Assembly (NCBI RefSeq): GCF_020149765.1 | Contig: NZ_CP083810.1 | Location: forward strand, 62,001 to 126,000 | Source of the DNA: Pantoea agglomerans | Lineage (GTDB): Bacteria > Pseudomonadota > Gammaproteobacteria > Enterobacterales > Enterobacteriaceae | Reading direction: 5' to 3' | Length of the DNA stretch: 64,000 bases | In this document: one piece after another, positions 38,398-50,031 of the stretch | How the letters are laid out: each line of letters starts with the position of its first letter | Numbering within the stretch: position 1 is the stretch's first letter | The notes under the pieces: model-generated | Database searches by the model: none | Seen by the model: the letters and a program-made list of their open reading frames with translations, nothing else | What the model was told of the DNA's origin: nothing | Program-made: the position numbers and the translations under genes

Positions 38398-38567
38398 TGC
38401 GCGTTTTTAAGGGAAACAAACAGTCGCTGCCGGTACGCTATTGTAAAAACTGCAAGAAGCCGATGACCTGGCGTAAAAAATGGGAAAAGTGCTGGGATCA
38501 GGTGCAGTACTGCTCCGAACGCTGTCGCCGGGAAGCAAAGCGCGGCGCCGACGCTAACCAGGCGTGA
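38397..38567 (+). CDS. DUF2256 small zinc-ribbon-like protein
   Basis: A 56-residue protein, MRVFKGNKQSLPVRYCKNCK then PMTWRKKWEKCWDQVQYCSE and RCRR. It has the four-Cys DUF2256 pattern (CKNC, WEKCW, YCSERC) expected to bind zinc. Its ATG overlaps the MFS stop (TAATG), so it is translationally coupled to the transporter. Family members are usually found next to cryptochrome or photolyase genes in other bacteria; none is nearby here. Function unknown. Confidence 0.85.
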   Translation: MRVFKGNKQSLPVRYCKNCKKPMTWRKKWEKCWDQVQYCSERCRREAKRGADANQA

Positions 38568-38729
38568 TGCCGAGAAGCGCAATGGGTGCTCTTCACATAA
38601 ACATGCAACGATTCCTCAACAGAATGACAACGGTAGTCGTATTACCCTCTACGGGCCTAACATTGCGACTATGCTCATCGGGCTGCTTATCGGCAATGTG
38701 CTGTTAATTCTTATGAGGATAGCGTTCAA

Positions 38730-38954
38730 ATGCGTAAACTGTCGTGTTTAGTGATTACCCTGGGCCTGCTGATGTCGGTCGCCTCCCAGGCTGAGGCGAA
38801 GGGCTGCCTCAAAGGCGCAGCGGTCGGCGGCGCGGCCGGGCATATCAAAGATCATGCCGTCGCCGGCGCGGCGGCGGGCTGCGCCGTAGGCCATCATATG
38901 GCCCATAAAAAAGAGAAAAAGGACGCGGAAAAGAATCAACAGCAGGCGCAGTAA
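38730..38954 (+). CDS. small exported glycine-zipper protein
   Basis: A 74-residue protein with signal peptide (MRKLSCLVITLGLLMSVASQ ending AEA) and a Gly/Ala-rich helix pair (GGAAGHIKDHAVAGAAAGCA). It ends with a Lys/Gln-rich charged tail. GAGGATAG precedes the ATG at a fair distance. Such glycine-zipper proteins associate with the envelope and are often stress induced. No clear named family. Confidence 0.65.
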   Translation: MRKLSCLVITLGLLMSVASQAEAKGCLKGAAVGGAAGHIKDHAVAGAAAGCAVGHHMAHKKEKKDAEKNQQQAQ

Positions 38955-39186
38955 GCTGGGTTTCAGGGCTGCCCGGGCGGCCCTGAGTTCGCCGTGCAGG
39001 TGAGGCTGTAAGATCTGAACGGCGCTGTGAGCTATCAGGCGCAGTAAAATAACGGGTAGCGCGGGTTTTGCATAAAGTAGGGTAGCGGACAGAACATCGA
39101 GGCGGTATGAATATCGCGATCACATTTAACATAATTATGATTATGCGAATTATGATCCAGTGTATACACAAAAGGCAAGCCTCAGA

Positions 39187-40197
39187 TTAATGTTTACCAC
39201 GTAATTTAACGGTTGCCGGTAATACCGTTTGCTGGTTAGTAGGTTCTTCGCCGCCAATCATCGCAGTCAACAGAGTGAAACATTCTTGGGCCAGTCTGGG
39301 AACATCTTGCTCAATAGTATCAATCGCGACAGAGAGCGAGTCATAGAGATAGTGATCGTCGAAGCTGGCCATACGCATATCGCTACTGAGCAAATGGTGC
39401 TGGCTCATATAGCGCAAAACGCCTTCCATCAGCCCGCAGGCAGCAGTGAATATCGCTTTAGGAGGACGGCCCAGTCTGGCACAAAGCGCTGCAAACATTT
39501 CGTAACCGCTGCTGGGGTGATAAGTACCATGAATGATCCACTCCGGACGAGGCGTAACGCCTGCACGTTCCAGTCCCGCCATAAAGCCCGCAAGACGGTC
39601 TCTGGTAGGAGAAAGGCGCGACTGCCCACCCAAAAAATAAATCTCGTCGGGATTAGCGCGCGCCATCCTTTCAACCAGGTCGGAGGTAGGCGTCACAGAG
39701 TCGGTGATCACCAGCGGCAGCCTGGTATCGCTCATGTAGCGGTCAAACAGCACCACCGGCAGTTGTTCGCTCAGCTTCACATAGTCGCTGTCGCTGAGCA
39801 TGCTTGATGCCACAATTAATCCATCTACCTGACGCGCCACAAGGTTATCCACGACCACCCGCTCCTGCCCGGCATTTTCATCCGTACAGGAGATGAGCAA
39901 CTGTAAACCCGCCTCGCGGCAGAGATTTTCCAGGGCATGAGAGAAAACTGCGAAACCATAATTAGTGATCTCAGGCACCACCAGACCCAGCGTATGGCTA
40001 CGATTCTCACGTAACAGGCGCGCATGGATACTCGCCTGGTAGTGATGTTCACGCGCCAGCGTTAGTACTCTTTCGCGCGTCTCTTTCGCTACGCGCAACT
40101 CTTTGCCCCGGCCATTCAGTACCAGGCTGGCGGTTGCTTTAGATACGCCTGCCAACGCGGCGATATCGGCAATGGTAACGCGTCTGGTTTTTTTCAC
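39187..40197 (-). CDS. scrR: sucrose operon repressor ScrR
   Basis: A 336-residue LacI-family repressor, with [23 protein letters not shown] and a periplasmic-binding-like core. It is the last gene of the scrYAB group, as in enteric sucrose operons. Start GTG 40197 ([13 protein letters not shown]). It should bind the three GCTAAACCG(A/G)TTTAG(C/G/T) sites at 44645, 44704 and 45704 and release on fructose or fructose-1-phosphate, as known for ScrR. Confidence 0.93.
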   Translation of the reverse strand: MKKTRRVTIADIAALAGVSKATASLVLNGRGKELRVAKETRERVLTLAREHHYQASIHARLLRENRSHTLGLVVPEITNYGFAVFSHALENLCREAGLQLLISCTDENAGQERVVVDNLVARQVDGLIVASSMLSDSDYVKLSEQLPVVLFDRYMSDTRLPLVITDSVTPTSDLVERMARANPDEIYFLGGQSRLSPTRDRLAGFMAGLERAGVTPRPEWIIHGTYHPSSGYEMFAALCARLGRPPKAIFTAACGLMEGVLRYMSQHHLLSSDMRMASFDDHYLYDSLSVAIDTIEQDVPRLAQECFTLLTAMIGGEEPTNQQTVLPATVKLRGKH

Positions 40198-40226
40198 ATC
40201 AATGCGACATTTAATGAAACAATGAC

Positions 40227-41636
40227 TTATTCTACCATGAGGTGACGCAACGGCCAGTAGCGGGCATTCACTTCTTCGTCGCCGATCAGCGTGAGTTGCG
40301 CGTGATGCGCCGGAAAATAGCGGCTGCTCATCACGCCTTCACCCTCATTGATAAAAATTTCAACGCTGGAGTGATCGCATAATATATGCAGCTCAGTAAC
40401 CGCTCCACGCCAGTAGCGATAGTGCCATTCGCCGCTCACCAAACTGCGCCGGGCGAGACGCAATCCTTCTCCATGCCAGTCCAGATACAAAGTTTCAGCA
40501 AAATTCAGCGTAATACCGCCCGACCCCGTAAGCACCAGTTCCAGCCGCTGCGCTGCTAACACCGGGGCGCCGCTTGCCCGACCGTAATAACGGTGTTCGT
40601 CGCCGCGCAATGCCTGCAATTCAGCGACCGGTCGCTGCAGAAGACGACCATCACGCGCGTCGAGTTCGCGCACGCAAGTCATCTGGTGGAGCCAGGATTG
40701 CGCAATTGTTGGCTGGTACATCTCTTCGCCGTCCGGCACGCCCATCCAGCCAATCAACAGCCGCCGTCCGTCGGCGGTAAGCGTGGTTTGCGGGGCGTAG
40801 AACTCAAAGCCAGCATCAAGCTCGTGAAAGGGTCCATGAGCGAAGTCGGCGGTGTCGTAATTAAAATTGCCAGCGAGCCAGGCACTGGCATGTGCGTTGA
40901 GAAAGCGCTGCTCTTCATGTGCAATGCCCTGCGGGCAGCAAATCAGGAAAGTCGTCTCCCCAAGAGTAAACAAATCTGGGCATTCCCACATATAGCCAGC
41001 GTCGCCCAGCCCGTTCAGACCGCTGCCGGCAATCTCGCCTAAAGGGTGCCAGTGATGCAAATCTGCAGAGCGCAGCAGCAGCACCTTGCCCTGCTTATGG
41101 CTGTCTTGTGCCCCGAGCACCATGTACCACTGATCGCCATGCCGCCATACTTTTGGGTCGCGAACATGTCCGGTATATCCCTCCGGCAGCGCGATAACCG
41201 GCCCCAGCTTATCGAAACAGCCCGCCTCATTTTGGACGGCCAGACATTGCCAGGCGGTGCGCGATCCGTCGTCAAATTTCACGTTGCCGGTGTAGATCAG
41301 CGTCAACACGCCGTTATCATCCACGGCGCTGCCAGAGTAGCAGCCGCTGCGGTCAAAGGCTTCATCAGGCATCAGCGCAATCGGCTCATGCTGCCAGTGG
41401 AGCAGATCGGTGGAACTCCAGTGTCCCCAGCATTTAAATTTGTGTTCACAGCCCAACGCATTCCACTGATAGAAGAGATGATAGCGACCAGCGAAATTGA
41501 TAAAGCCATTGGGATCGTTAAGCAGCCCCGTTACCGGCGCAAGGTGCCAGCCAGGATAGTGGGGATCGCTGAGTGCCTTCGGCTGACCACGCATCACTGC
41601 GTTAAGAATTTGGGGTAACAGTGTGGTCGAGCCCAT
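40227..41636 (-). CDS. scrB: sucrose-6-phosphate hydrolase ScrB
   Basis: A 469-residue GH32 enzyme. The nucleophile Asp is in [12 protein letters not shown], the transition-state stabiliser is [10 protein letters not shown] and the acid/base Glu is in [10 protein letters not shown]. It cuts sucrose-6-phosphate to glucose-6-phosphate and fructose in the cytosol. Its ATG overlaps the scrA stop (TAATG), so the two are translationally coupled. The fructose released is handled by ScrK upstream. Confidence 0.96.
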   Translation of the reverse strand: MGSTTLLPQILNAVMRGQPKALSDPHYPGWHLAPVTGLLNDPNGFINFAGRYHLFYQWNALGCEHKFKCWGHWSSTDLLHWQHEPIALMPDEAFDRSGCYSGSAVDDNGVLTLIYTGNVKFDDGSRTAWQCLAVQNEAGCFDKLGPVIALPEGYTGHVRDPKVWRHGDQWYMVLGAQDSHKQGKVLLLRSADLHHWHPLGEIAGSGLNGLGDAGYMWECPDLFTLGETTFLICCPQGIAHEEQRFLNAHASAWLAGNFNYDTADFAHGPFHELDAGFEFYAPQTTLTADGRRLLIGWMGVPDGEEMYQPTIAQSWLHQMTCVRELDARDGRLLQRPVAELQALRGDEHRYYGRASGAPVLAAQRLELVLTGSGGITLNFAETLYLDWHGEGLRLARRSLVSGEWHYRYWRGAVTELHILCDHSSVEIFINEGEGVMSSRYFPAHHAQLTLIGDEEVNARYWPLRHLMVE

Positions 41637-43006
41637 TAGTCTGCATCCGTTTTGTATTTGAGCAAATAAGAGAGAATAAACGCAGCGCTAAATGCGATCA
41701 CCATGCCAGTCGCATAATTGAGCAGTGAGCTTGCCTGCACGATCGCGATGCCGGGAATACCGGTCAGGCCTACTGCGGTCATTGAAACATGCATTGATAC
41801 CACCCAGGCCCCGCCTAACGCGCCGCCGACCAGTCCGGCAATGAACGGCTTCATAAAGCGCAGATTAATACCAAAAATAGCCGCTTCCGTAATGCCGAGC
41901 AGTGCGGAGAAGCCGGATGGCAGCGAAATCGCCTTGATTTTGACATCTTTGGTTTTGAACCAGACCGCCAGACAGGCGCCGCCCTGCGCCACATTCGCCA
42001 TTGCCCAGATCGGCAGCAGGAAATTAACGCCAATCGACGGATTGCCAAGCAGCCCTGCCTCTATGGCATGGAAGCTGTGATGCACGCCGGTAATAACAAT
42101 CACCGAGTACAGGCCGCCGAAGAGTAATCCAGCCAGCCAGCCCGCATGAGCAATGAGTGTGCTGAGCACAAATGAAATGCCGTCACCGAGCATACGGCCT
42201 GCCGGACCGATAATAAGTAGCGCAATGAAGCCGGAAATGATTACCGTCAGGAACGGCGTCAGGATCAGATCAAGTGCATCCGGAATCACTCGGCGCAGCT
42301 GTTTCTCCAGAATACTCATAAACCACACCGCCAGCAGTACCGGGAATACGGTGCCCTGATAGCCGATCATCGCCACTTCTATGCCGAAGAAGTTCATTGT
42401 GTGGTATCCGGCCGCTACGCCCCAGGCATTTGTCAGCGCAGGGTGTGTCAGAATGCCGCCCAGCGTGGCGCCGAGGAACGGGTTACCGCCAAATTCTCGC
42501 GCAGCGGTGAAGCCAATCAGGACTGGCAGAATGATGAATGCCGCCGAGCTGCACATATCCAGCATGATATAGAGCGCATTGTCGGGGTTTACCCAGCCGT
42601 AAGTTTTTACCATTCCCAGCAGTCCCATCAGCAGGCCGGATGCAACGATGGCCGGAATGATTGGGACAAATATATTCGACAGCAGACGCGCGATGCGCTG
42701 GAAGGGGTTGAGCTTGCGCGCGGCGATATCAGCCGCTTCTGACTTACTGGCTTCACTAATGCCGGCTTCGCGAATAAAGGCAGCGTAGACTTTATTAACC
42801 ACGCCGGTGCCAAAGATCACCTGCAATTGTCCCGCATTGCGAAAACATCCTTTAACTCCCTCAATTTTTCCAATTGCGGCGGTATCCGCTTTGGCATCAT
42901 CCACCAGCACCAGGCGCAAGCGCGTTGCACAGTGCGCCGCGCTGGCAATATTTTCTCGGCCTCCTAGCAACGGCAGCAGCGCGCGCGAGATGTTCACAAA
43001 ATCCAT
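41636..43006 (-). CDS. scrA: sucrose-specific PTS IIBC component ScrA
   Basis: A 456-residue PTS permease. The N-terminal EIIB domain has the phosphorylated Cys in AAHCATRLRLVLVDD, and the EIIC domain includes LTGIPGIAIVQASSLLNYAT. It takes up and phosphorylates sucrose and has no IIA domain, so it uses the general IIA-Glc (Crr), as known for this family. It lies 66 bp after scrY and overlaps scrB. Confidence 0.95.
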   Translation of the reverse strand: MDFVNISRALLPLLGGRENIASAAHCATRLRLVLVDDAKADTAAIGKIEGVKGCFRNAGQLQVIFGTGVVNKVYAAFIREAGISEASKSEAADIAARKLNPFQRIARLLSNIFVPIIPAIVASGLLMGLLGMVKTYGWVNPDNALYIMLDMCSSAAFIILPVLIGFTAAREFGGNPFLGATLGGILTHPALTNAWGVAAGYHTMNFFGIEVAMIGYQGTVFPVLLAVWFMSILEKQLRRVIPDALDLILTPFLTVIISGFIALLIIGPAGRMLGDGISFVLSTLIAHAGWLAGLLFGGLYSVIVITGVHHSFHAIEAGLLGNPSIGVNFLLPIWAMANVAQGGACLAVWFKTKDVKIKAISLPSGFSALLGITEAAIFGINLRFMKPFIAGLVGGALGGAWVVSMHVSMTAVGLTGIPGIAIVQASSLLNYATGMVIAFSAAFILSYLLKYKTDAD

Positions 43007-43072
43007 AATGACCTCAGTTTTTCATTTTAATGCCAACAAAAGGGAACAGGGCCCCCGTGGGGGGCCGCAATA

Positions 43073-44719
<1,647 letters not shown>

Positions 44720-44757
44720 TGATGTGAGGCATGTCTCAAAACAGGGAGTAAAAGCGA

Positions 44758-45684
44758 TTACTGATTGAGGTGATCCTGCAGTTGCGGGTAATCAGGCAAA
44801 GCTGTCATTGCCCCTTTGGCTGTTGTCGCAAGCGCGCCGCATGCCTGTGCGCACTGCAGACGTGCCGCCAGTTGCGCAGCATCAGCAGGAAGCCCGTTCT
44901 GCGCAAGTCCCCATAACAGCCCTGCGACAAAGGCATCTCCAGCACCGGTTGTATCGATGCTGAGTACGGGCTTCGCCGGATAGTGAACAAGCCCGTCGTT
45001 ATACCAGGCCCATACGCCTGCGCTACCCTGAGTGACCAACAGTAATCTGATCGCAAAATGCTTCGCCAGCTCCTCGATAGCGGCTTCAACGTCGGCGCAA
45101 TCCGCTATCCATATCAGCTCTTCCTCGGAAAGCTTCACAACATCTGCCAGTTGAAGTGCCTGCCTGATACAGCGATGGAGTTCAGCTTTATCCTGCCAGA
45201 GATCGAGTCGAATATTGGGGTCAAAACTGACATAGCCGCCTGCGTCACGCACTGATTTCATTGCCTGTAAGGTGGTGCTTCTAGAGGGTTCCTGAAGCAG
45301 TGCAATTGAGCAACAGTGTAACCAGTCGTGAGGGATAAACTGAGGAAGATCATGGCGTTCCAGAAATAAGTCCGCGCCTGGGCGAACCATAAATGTGAAG
45401 GTACGTTCACCCTCGGCGTCCAGTGCTACTACCACGGTTGAAGTGCGGTGCGTCTTATCCATCAACATGCAGGAGACATCCACATTTTCCCTCTCAAGCA
45501 CTTGTCGCAAAAAGCGTCCGAAAGGATCGTCTCCCACACGGCCAATAAATCGACTGTTTCCTCCAAGCCGGGCGATTCCCACCGCCACGTTAGCCGGCGC
45601 GCCTCCAGGACATTGCAGGAGACGCCCGTCCTCTTCAGGAAGCAAATCAACCACCGCATCACCTAAACACCAGATTCGATTCAT
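44758..45684 (-). CDS. scrK: fructokinase ScrK
   Basis: A 308-residue PfkB-family kinase: N-terminal CLGDAVVDLLPEEDGRLLQC and PGGAPANVAVGIARLGG, and C-terminal DTTGAGDAFVAGLLWG with the catalytic Asp. It phosphorylates the fructose freed by ScrB. It is first gene of the scr cluster; the operator at 45704-45719 lies 20 bp upstream of ATG 45684, which has GGAG 8 bases away. Confidence 0.95.
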   Translation of the reverse strand: MNRIWCLGDAVVDLLPEEDGRLLQCPGGAPANVAVGIARLGGNSRFIGRVGDDPFGRFLRQVLERENVDVSCMLMDKTHRTSTVVVALDAEGERTFTFMVRPGADLFLERHDLPQFIPHDWLHCCSIALLQEPSRSTTLQAMKSVRDAGGYVSFDPNIRLDLWQDKAELHRCIRQALQLADVVKLSEEELIWIADCADVEAAIEELAKHFAIRLLLVTQGSAGVWAWYNDGLVHYPAKPVLSIDTTGAGDAFVAGLLWGLAQNGLPADAAQLAARLQCAQACGALATTAKGAMTALPDYPQLQDHLNQ

Positions 45685-45703
45685 CAGTAAACTCCAGTAA
45701 AAA

Positions 45704-45719
45704 GCTAAACCGATTTAGC
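45704..45719. promoter_or_regulatory. ScrR operator 3 (scrK)
   Basis: GCTAAACCGATTTAGC, a near-perfect palindrome immediately upstream of scrK. It lets ScrR repress scrK separately from scrYAB. Confidence 0.8.
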
Positions 45720-45954
45720 TATGTGGCGATAGTATGCATTAAGGATTTGGACATTGTCACGGCTGTTAATAATGCCAGGCAGCAGGTAAAGGCAGATAAC
45801 AGATTTGGATAGCGCTCTTACAAAGGACGCCCGGTTCCATGATAGTGTCCCCAGCCACTCCTCCGGCTCAAACAACCGGGATAAAGAGAGAGTCGGGCAT
45901 GTTGGCGTAGCGGTTATGATTTAGCTGACGTTATTGTCGATGGGCTTCCTGATA

Positions 45955-46692
45955 TCACCCCGTTACTTCTGAGAGCGCTTTACGCACGTCGCCGGTCGCC
46001 GCCGCATCAAGCGGCGTGACCAGGGCATAATTGTAATGCTCATCACTCCAGTACTGCGCCATCACATTCTCGGCTTTGCGCTCGCCGTGCGGCAGCTTAA
46101 CCGGACTGAGCGGCCGGATATACCAGGCGAGGCGGGTGCCGTGCGCATCCTGATACATCACCAGCGCCGCCGGGCCCTGCGCCGTTGCTATCAGGCGCGC
46201 GCCGAGCGGTTTAAAGCCATACTGCTCCAGATTAGGCGGCAAATTGCCGTTGATAAAATAGCGCCCGACCCAGCTCGCCAGCTCGTTTTGCTGGCTGGCG
46301 ACCACGTCCATCGGCGTCAGCGTCGCATTGCCGAACAGCTTATAGGCCTGCACCGCATCTTCCATCGGCAAATGACCGGCCATTTGCGAATCTTTCAGCT
46401 GCCAGCCGGTAAAGCCGCCGACGCTAAGGGATAGAACCAATACGCAGGCAAGCGCCAGCTTTCGCTGCCGCTGCTGCCGCGCACGGCGGCGAAAAGCGTG
46501 CGGCTCGGGCGTTTCCAGCGTCTGCTTTTGCTGGTGCATCGCCTGCCGCAAAAGCTGCATCTCATAACGCATCTCCGCCACGCGTTCGGCAGCCTGAGGA
46601 TCCTCCGCCAGATAACGCTCGACGCGTCGTGCGGTAGCGTCATCCGCTTCGCCATCTATCCAGGCGTGCAGATCCTCTTCGTCGGGTTTCAT
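45955..46692 (-). CDS. transmembrane anti-sigma factor
   Basis: A 245-residue protein: an N-terminal cytoplasmic zinc-less anti-sigma-like domain (EEDLHAWIDGEADDATARRV, then ERYLAEDPQAAERVAEMRYE), one membrane helix (KLALACVLVLSLSVGGFTGW), and a periplasmic domain. Its start overlaps the sigma gene by 4 bp. It should hold the adjacent ECF sigma inactive and sense an envelope signal through its outer domain. It is the last gene of the catalase, b561, sigma operon. Confidence 0.85.
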   Translation of the reverse strand: MKPDEEDLHAWIDGEADDATARRVERYLAEDPQAAERVAEMRYEMQLLRQAMHQQKQTLETPEPHAFRRRARQQRQRKLALACVLVLSLSVGGFTGWQLKDSQMAGHLPMEDAVQAYKLFGNATLTPMDVVASQQNELASWVGRYFINGNLPPNLEQYGFKPLGARLIATAQGPAALVMYQDAHGTRLAWYIRPLSPVKLPHGERKAENVMAQYWSDEHYNYALVTPLDAAATGDVRKALSEVTG

Positions 46693-47198
46693 TTCAGTCT
46701 CCTTAGGGGTAACGGCTTGACCTTGCCTTCTAATTTCTCATGCAGCAGTTTTCGCGCCCGGGAGAGACGCGACATCACCGTTCCCAGCGGGATATCCAGC
46801 GTCTCGGCCGCCTCTTTATAGCTCAGCCCCTCCACGCTCACCAGCAGCAGTATGGCGCGATAATCGGTCGGCAACGTCGCGAACAACGCCAGCGTATCGT
46901 CTGCAATCGCCATCGACTCGGTAGAGCTACTCAACGCCTCCTCGCCGGTAAAAAAGGCGAGAAGCGTTCGATAGCGCTTTCGCCGCCGTTCGCCGTCGAT
47001 AAACTGCCGATAAAGAATGGCAAACAGCCAGGCGCGCAGGCTCTGCTCATCCCGGCTCTGCGGCGTTCGCGTCAATGCCTTGATTAAACAGCTTTGCACT
47101 AAATCATCAGCGCTGTGCGGGCTGCGGGTCAGCCACAGCGCGAAGCGTTGCAGATGCGGCATCACGTCCCGGATCTCTTCGTCAGTCAGCTGCGACAC
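46689..47198 (-). CDS. ECF sigma factor
   Basis: A 169-residue ECF sigma factor: region 2 (SADDLVQSCLIKALTRTPQS, then LRAWLFAILYRQFIDGERRR) and region 4 (LPTDYRAILLLVSVEGLSYK, then DIPLGTVMSRLSRARKLLHE). The stop overlaps the anti-sigma start (ATGA). It lies 9 bp after cytochrome b561, so it is part of a four-gene operon, and it probably activates the operon promoter upstream of the catalase-like gene. Confidence 0.9.
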   Translation of the reverse strand: MSQLTDEEIRDVMPHLQRFALWLTRSPHSADDLVQSCLIKALTRTPQSRDEQSLRAWLFAILYRQFIDGERRRKRYRTLLAFFTGEEALSSSTESMAIADDTLALFATLPTDYRAILLLVSVEGLSYKEAAETLDIPLGTVMSRLSRARKLLHEKLEGKVKPLPLRRLK

Positions 47199-47207
47199 AG
47201 GCTTTCC

Positions 47208-47747
47208 TCAGCGTTTGCGGGTTCCCGCCATACTGTTAAACACACCGTCGCGCAGTACCAGCGCATGCAGTAACGCCGCCGCCAGATGCGCCATGATGGT
47301 CAGGAATAGCAACAGCGCGACGATGGAATGCAGCGGACGCAACAGCGCGTACCAGTCGTTATTCACCGGCACGATGGCCGGCAATACGAATCCGCCGCCG
47401 AGGGTCACCGGATAGCCCGCCGCCGAAAGCATCGCCCAGCCAATCAGCGGTTGAGCCAGCATCATTGCATACAGCGCCCAGTGCGACAGGTGCGCCAGGG
47501 CGCGCTGCCAGGCGGGAATCGAGCCGGGCAGCGGCGGAATGGCGGTATAAAAGCGCAGCCACAGCCGAACCACCACCAGCACAAATATCATCAGGCCCAG
47601 CGGCTTGTGAATCGCCACCAGCAGGCCGTGCAGCGAGGAGACGGTCGACACCATCGCCACACCGATAAATAACATAGTCATTATCGCCAGCGCCATTAGC
47701 CAGTGCACCAGACGCAGCGCGGGATGAAAATAGGTTACCTGTTTCAT
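47208..47747 (-). CDS. cytochrome b561
   Basis: A 179-residue four-helix membrane cytochrome b561 (N-terminal HPALRLVHWLMALAIMTMLF; further His in SSLHGLLVAIHKPLG and LRPLHSIVALLLFL). It carries electrons from quinol to a periplasmic acceptor. It overlaps the catalase-like gene by 4 bp, so that peroxidase is the probable partner. In this operon type the cytochrome plausibly feeds electrons into peroxide reduction. Confidence 0.9.
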   Translation of the reverse strand: MKQVTYFHPALRLVHWLMALAIMTMLFIGVAMVSTVSSLHGLLVAIHKPLGLMIFVLVVVRLWLRFYTAIPPLPGSIPAWQRALAHLSHWALYAMMLAQPLIGWAMLSAAGYPVTLGGGFVLPAIVPVNNDWYALLRPLHSIVALLLFLTIMAHLAAALLHALVLRDGVFNSMAGTRKR

Positions 47748-48802
47748 AATGGATGACCTGCCTGTTCAGACTGTTCGCGGGTGCGCTGGTTATAGGATTT
47801 GGCATAGGCTGCGGAGCGCGCATTCAGTAAGGGATCGTCGGAGGCGGCGATGCCATCGGGCAGAATCAGCGGATCGTAATTGATATCGTTGCACGGGCCC
47901 TGCTGCTGAGGCAGCGAACGGGTCACCACCAGCGTCCCGGCATTAATGGTCTGGCGATCGGCAGGCCAGACTTTCGATGCGTCGTTACCCGCATCGCCCG
48001 CGCCAGCCAGGGTTACCATCAGATCCCATTTCAGCGGCCCGTTCGCCAGACGCTGCGCAAGATCCTTTTGCAGGAAATCTTTGTCGGTTTTCTCTTCCGC
48101 GGTCTCTGGCTGACGGGGCGTTTGCGCCACCATACTCCAGCGCACCAGATGCGCAGCGCTGGATTTATCGATAAAACGGAAGGCATTCAGGCTGTTGAAG
48201 CTGTCGCTGCTCCAGCTGGACGAGGGCACGTACCCTTTTATCCAGGCGAGGAAAGGTTTGATTTCCGGATGCTGAAGCACAAAGGCTTTCATTCTGGCCG
48301 GATCGGGTTTGCCGGTAGCCGGATCGGGTCGCGAAGCGACCTGCTGATCGTAGAACCCCTGCACGGTGGCAACCGGAAAGAACGGGATCGCATTCATGCC
48401 GGTACGCCACTGCTGTCCGTCCGCCTGTTGAAACAGCAGCGCCATGCTGCGCACCGGAACGGCATAATCGGGCGCCCCGGGGTTGCCGCCGGCGATGGCA
48501 AAGCGTCCCGTTACCGGCGTCGTCGCGCCCTGCGCGAACAGCGGCGCGCGCGAGAAGGCGCTGGCGTTGCCGGTTGCCCTAAACTCGCCGATGACGCAGA
48601 CCCCTTTGGCGTGATTGCGCCGATACCCAGGATGTTCGCCGCCGGACTGCTGCAATGCCGTAACCAGCTTATCGGCGGAGAGACGCTGCGGCGCCAGCCA
48701 GCCGCCGGCCCATAAAAACACGATGATCAGCGCCAGCGGAACCACGCCGACCAGCGCGAGGCGCGCGACTTTCTGGCCGGTGGAAAGTGGAGAGTTCGTC
48801 AT
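47744..48802 (-). CDS. catalase-family peroxidase, membrane anchored
   Basis: A 352-residue heme protein of the small catalase-related (SrpA/YjbA-like) family, shorter than true catalases. An N-terminal helix (ALVGVVPLALIIVFLWAGGW) anchors or exports it. The distal His is H64 in RRNHAKGVCVIGEF, and the proximal heme Tyr is in RSAAYAKSYNQR. Located with cytochrome b561, it is likely an envelope peroxidase rather than a cytosolic catalase. First gene of the ECF operon. Confidence 0.9.
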   Translation of the reverse strand: MTNSPLSTGQKVARLALVGVVPLALIIVFLWAGGWLAPQRLSADKLVTALQQSGGEHPGYRRNHAKGVCVIGEFRATGNASAFSRAPLFAQGATTPVTGRFAIAGGNPGAPDYAVPVRSMALLFQQADGQQWRTGMNAIPFFPVATVQGFYDQQVASRPDPATGKPDPARMKAFVLQHPEIKPFLAWIKGYVPSSSWSSDSFNSLNAFRFIDKSSAAHLVRWSMVAQTPRQPETAEEKTDKDFLQKDLAQRLANGPLKWDLMVTLAGAGDAGNDASKVWPADRQTINAGTLVVTRSLPQQQGPCNDINYDPLILPDGIAASDDPLLNARSAAYAKSYNQRTREQSEQAGHPL

Positions 48803-48940
48803 AGGATAGGATCGCCTGTTTGCAAAGAGCGCATAAGACGAACCAGCGACAGCTTTATTCCCGAGGCATAAGATTTTTTTTCGGCTGCGGGGAAACCGCT
48901 CAGGCTGTCGGTAACGACGTGGAAAACAAGCGGAGCGGCG

Positions 48941-49957
48941 TCATGCAGACTCGCGCACGACAAGTTCGCCGCTCAGCAAGATGCGCTGCCTGGGCAAACC
49001 AGGATCCCGGATGTTGCTGACAATCAGCTCTACCGCCTGCCGTCCGGTTTCCTCGCTCGCGGATGAGACGTAGGTCAAGGAGGGAGACGTAAGATTGACC
49101 TGCAGCATATCCTCAAAGCCGACCAGTGCGACCTGCTGCGTCAGGAAGAGATCCTTGCCTAAAGTGCGCCCGACCTGCTGAATGCCGTTAAGACAGCCAA
49201 TCAGCGCCGTCGACGAATGACAGAGCAGTGCGGTAAGGGTGTTGTTTTTTTCCAGCAGGTGGCGCGTCGCCAGACTCGCCGCAAAGGTATCGTCGCTGCA
49301 GGCAGGCGCGAGCTCGTCCTTGTGCGCAATACCGTTTTGCAGCAGGCTGGCCCGCAGCCCCTGCAGCCGCTGCGTGCGCAGCAGCGAATCCGCTTCGCCG
49401 CCGATATAGCCGATATTACGATGGCCGCGATCCAGCAGATAGCGCGTCGCCAGCGCCGCAGCCTGTCGATTGTCGCGCATTACCAGATTGCACGTTTCGC
49501 TGATTAGCGTCTGCGAGACCACCACGAACGGTAAAGGGCAGCGTCGCAGCCGCTCCGGCACGGTGGGATTAACGGTGTCGGACGTCAGGTAGATAATGCC
49601 TGCGACGCCCTGCTGTTTAAACGAAAGCAGGCAGCGTTCCAGGCTCGCCTCGTCATCGTGCGGCTGACCGAGAAACAGCATAAATCCCTTTTTCTCGAGC
49701 TCTTTAACCACGCTCGCCATCACCTTAACGGTATAGCTGTCGCTGAAGTCGCAGAGGATAAGTCCTATCAGATTAGAGGTGCTGGCGCGCAGGTTGGCGG
49801 CGGCGACGTTATGCACGTACCCCAGCCGCTGGATAGCGGCCTGAACCTTCTCGATAGTCGCATCGGAAATCTTGCCTTTCTGCCGTAAAACCAGCGAAAC
49901 GGTAGAGACCGATACGCTAGCCTCTTTAGCCACATCGATGATGCTGACTTTTTTCAA
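48941..49957 (-). CDS. LacI-family regulator, MalI-like
   Basis: About 338 residues: HTH KKVSIIDVAKEASVSVSTVS followed by a sugar-binding core. I chose TTG 49957 (LKKVSIID) because AGGAG lies 5 bases upstream; TTG 49975 is the alternative. It resembles E. coli MalI, which represses malX. It is directly downstream of a MalX-type PTS permease, so it probably represses that gene through 51588-51614. The inducer is unknown. Confidence 0.88.
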   Translation of the reverse strand: MKKVSIIDVAKEASVSVSTVSLVLRQKGKISDATIEKVQAAIQRLGYVHNVAAANLRASTSNLIGLILCDFSDSYTVKVMASVVKELEKKGFMLFLGQPHDDEASLERCLLSFKQQGVAGIIYLTSDTVNPTVPERLRRCPLPFVVVSQTLISETCNLVMRDNRQAAALATRYLLDRGHRNIGYIGGEADSLLRTQRLQGLRASLLQNGIAHKDELAPACSDDTFAASLATRHLLEKNNTLTALLCHSSTALIGCLNGIQQVGRTLGKDLFLTQQVALVGFEDMLQVNLTSPSLTYVSSASEETGRQAVELIVSNIRDPGLPRQRILLSGELVVRESA

Positions 49958-50031
49958 ACCTGCTCCTGATAACAATCCGATCCATTATTCCAGCGCGCGC
50001 TCCCGCCGTAGCCGGAGAGCGCCGCTGCCTG

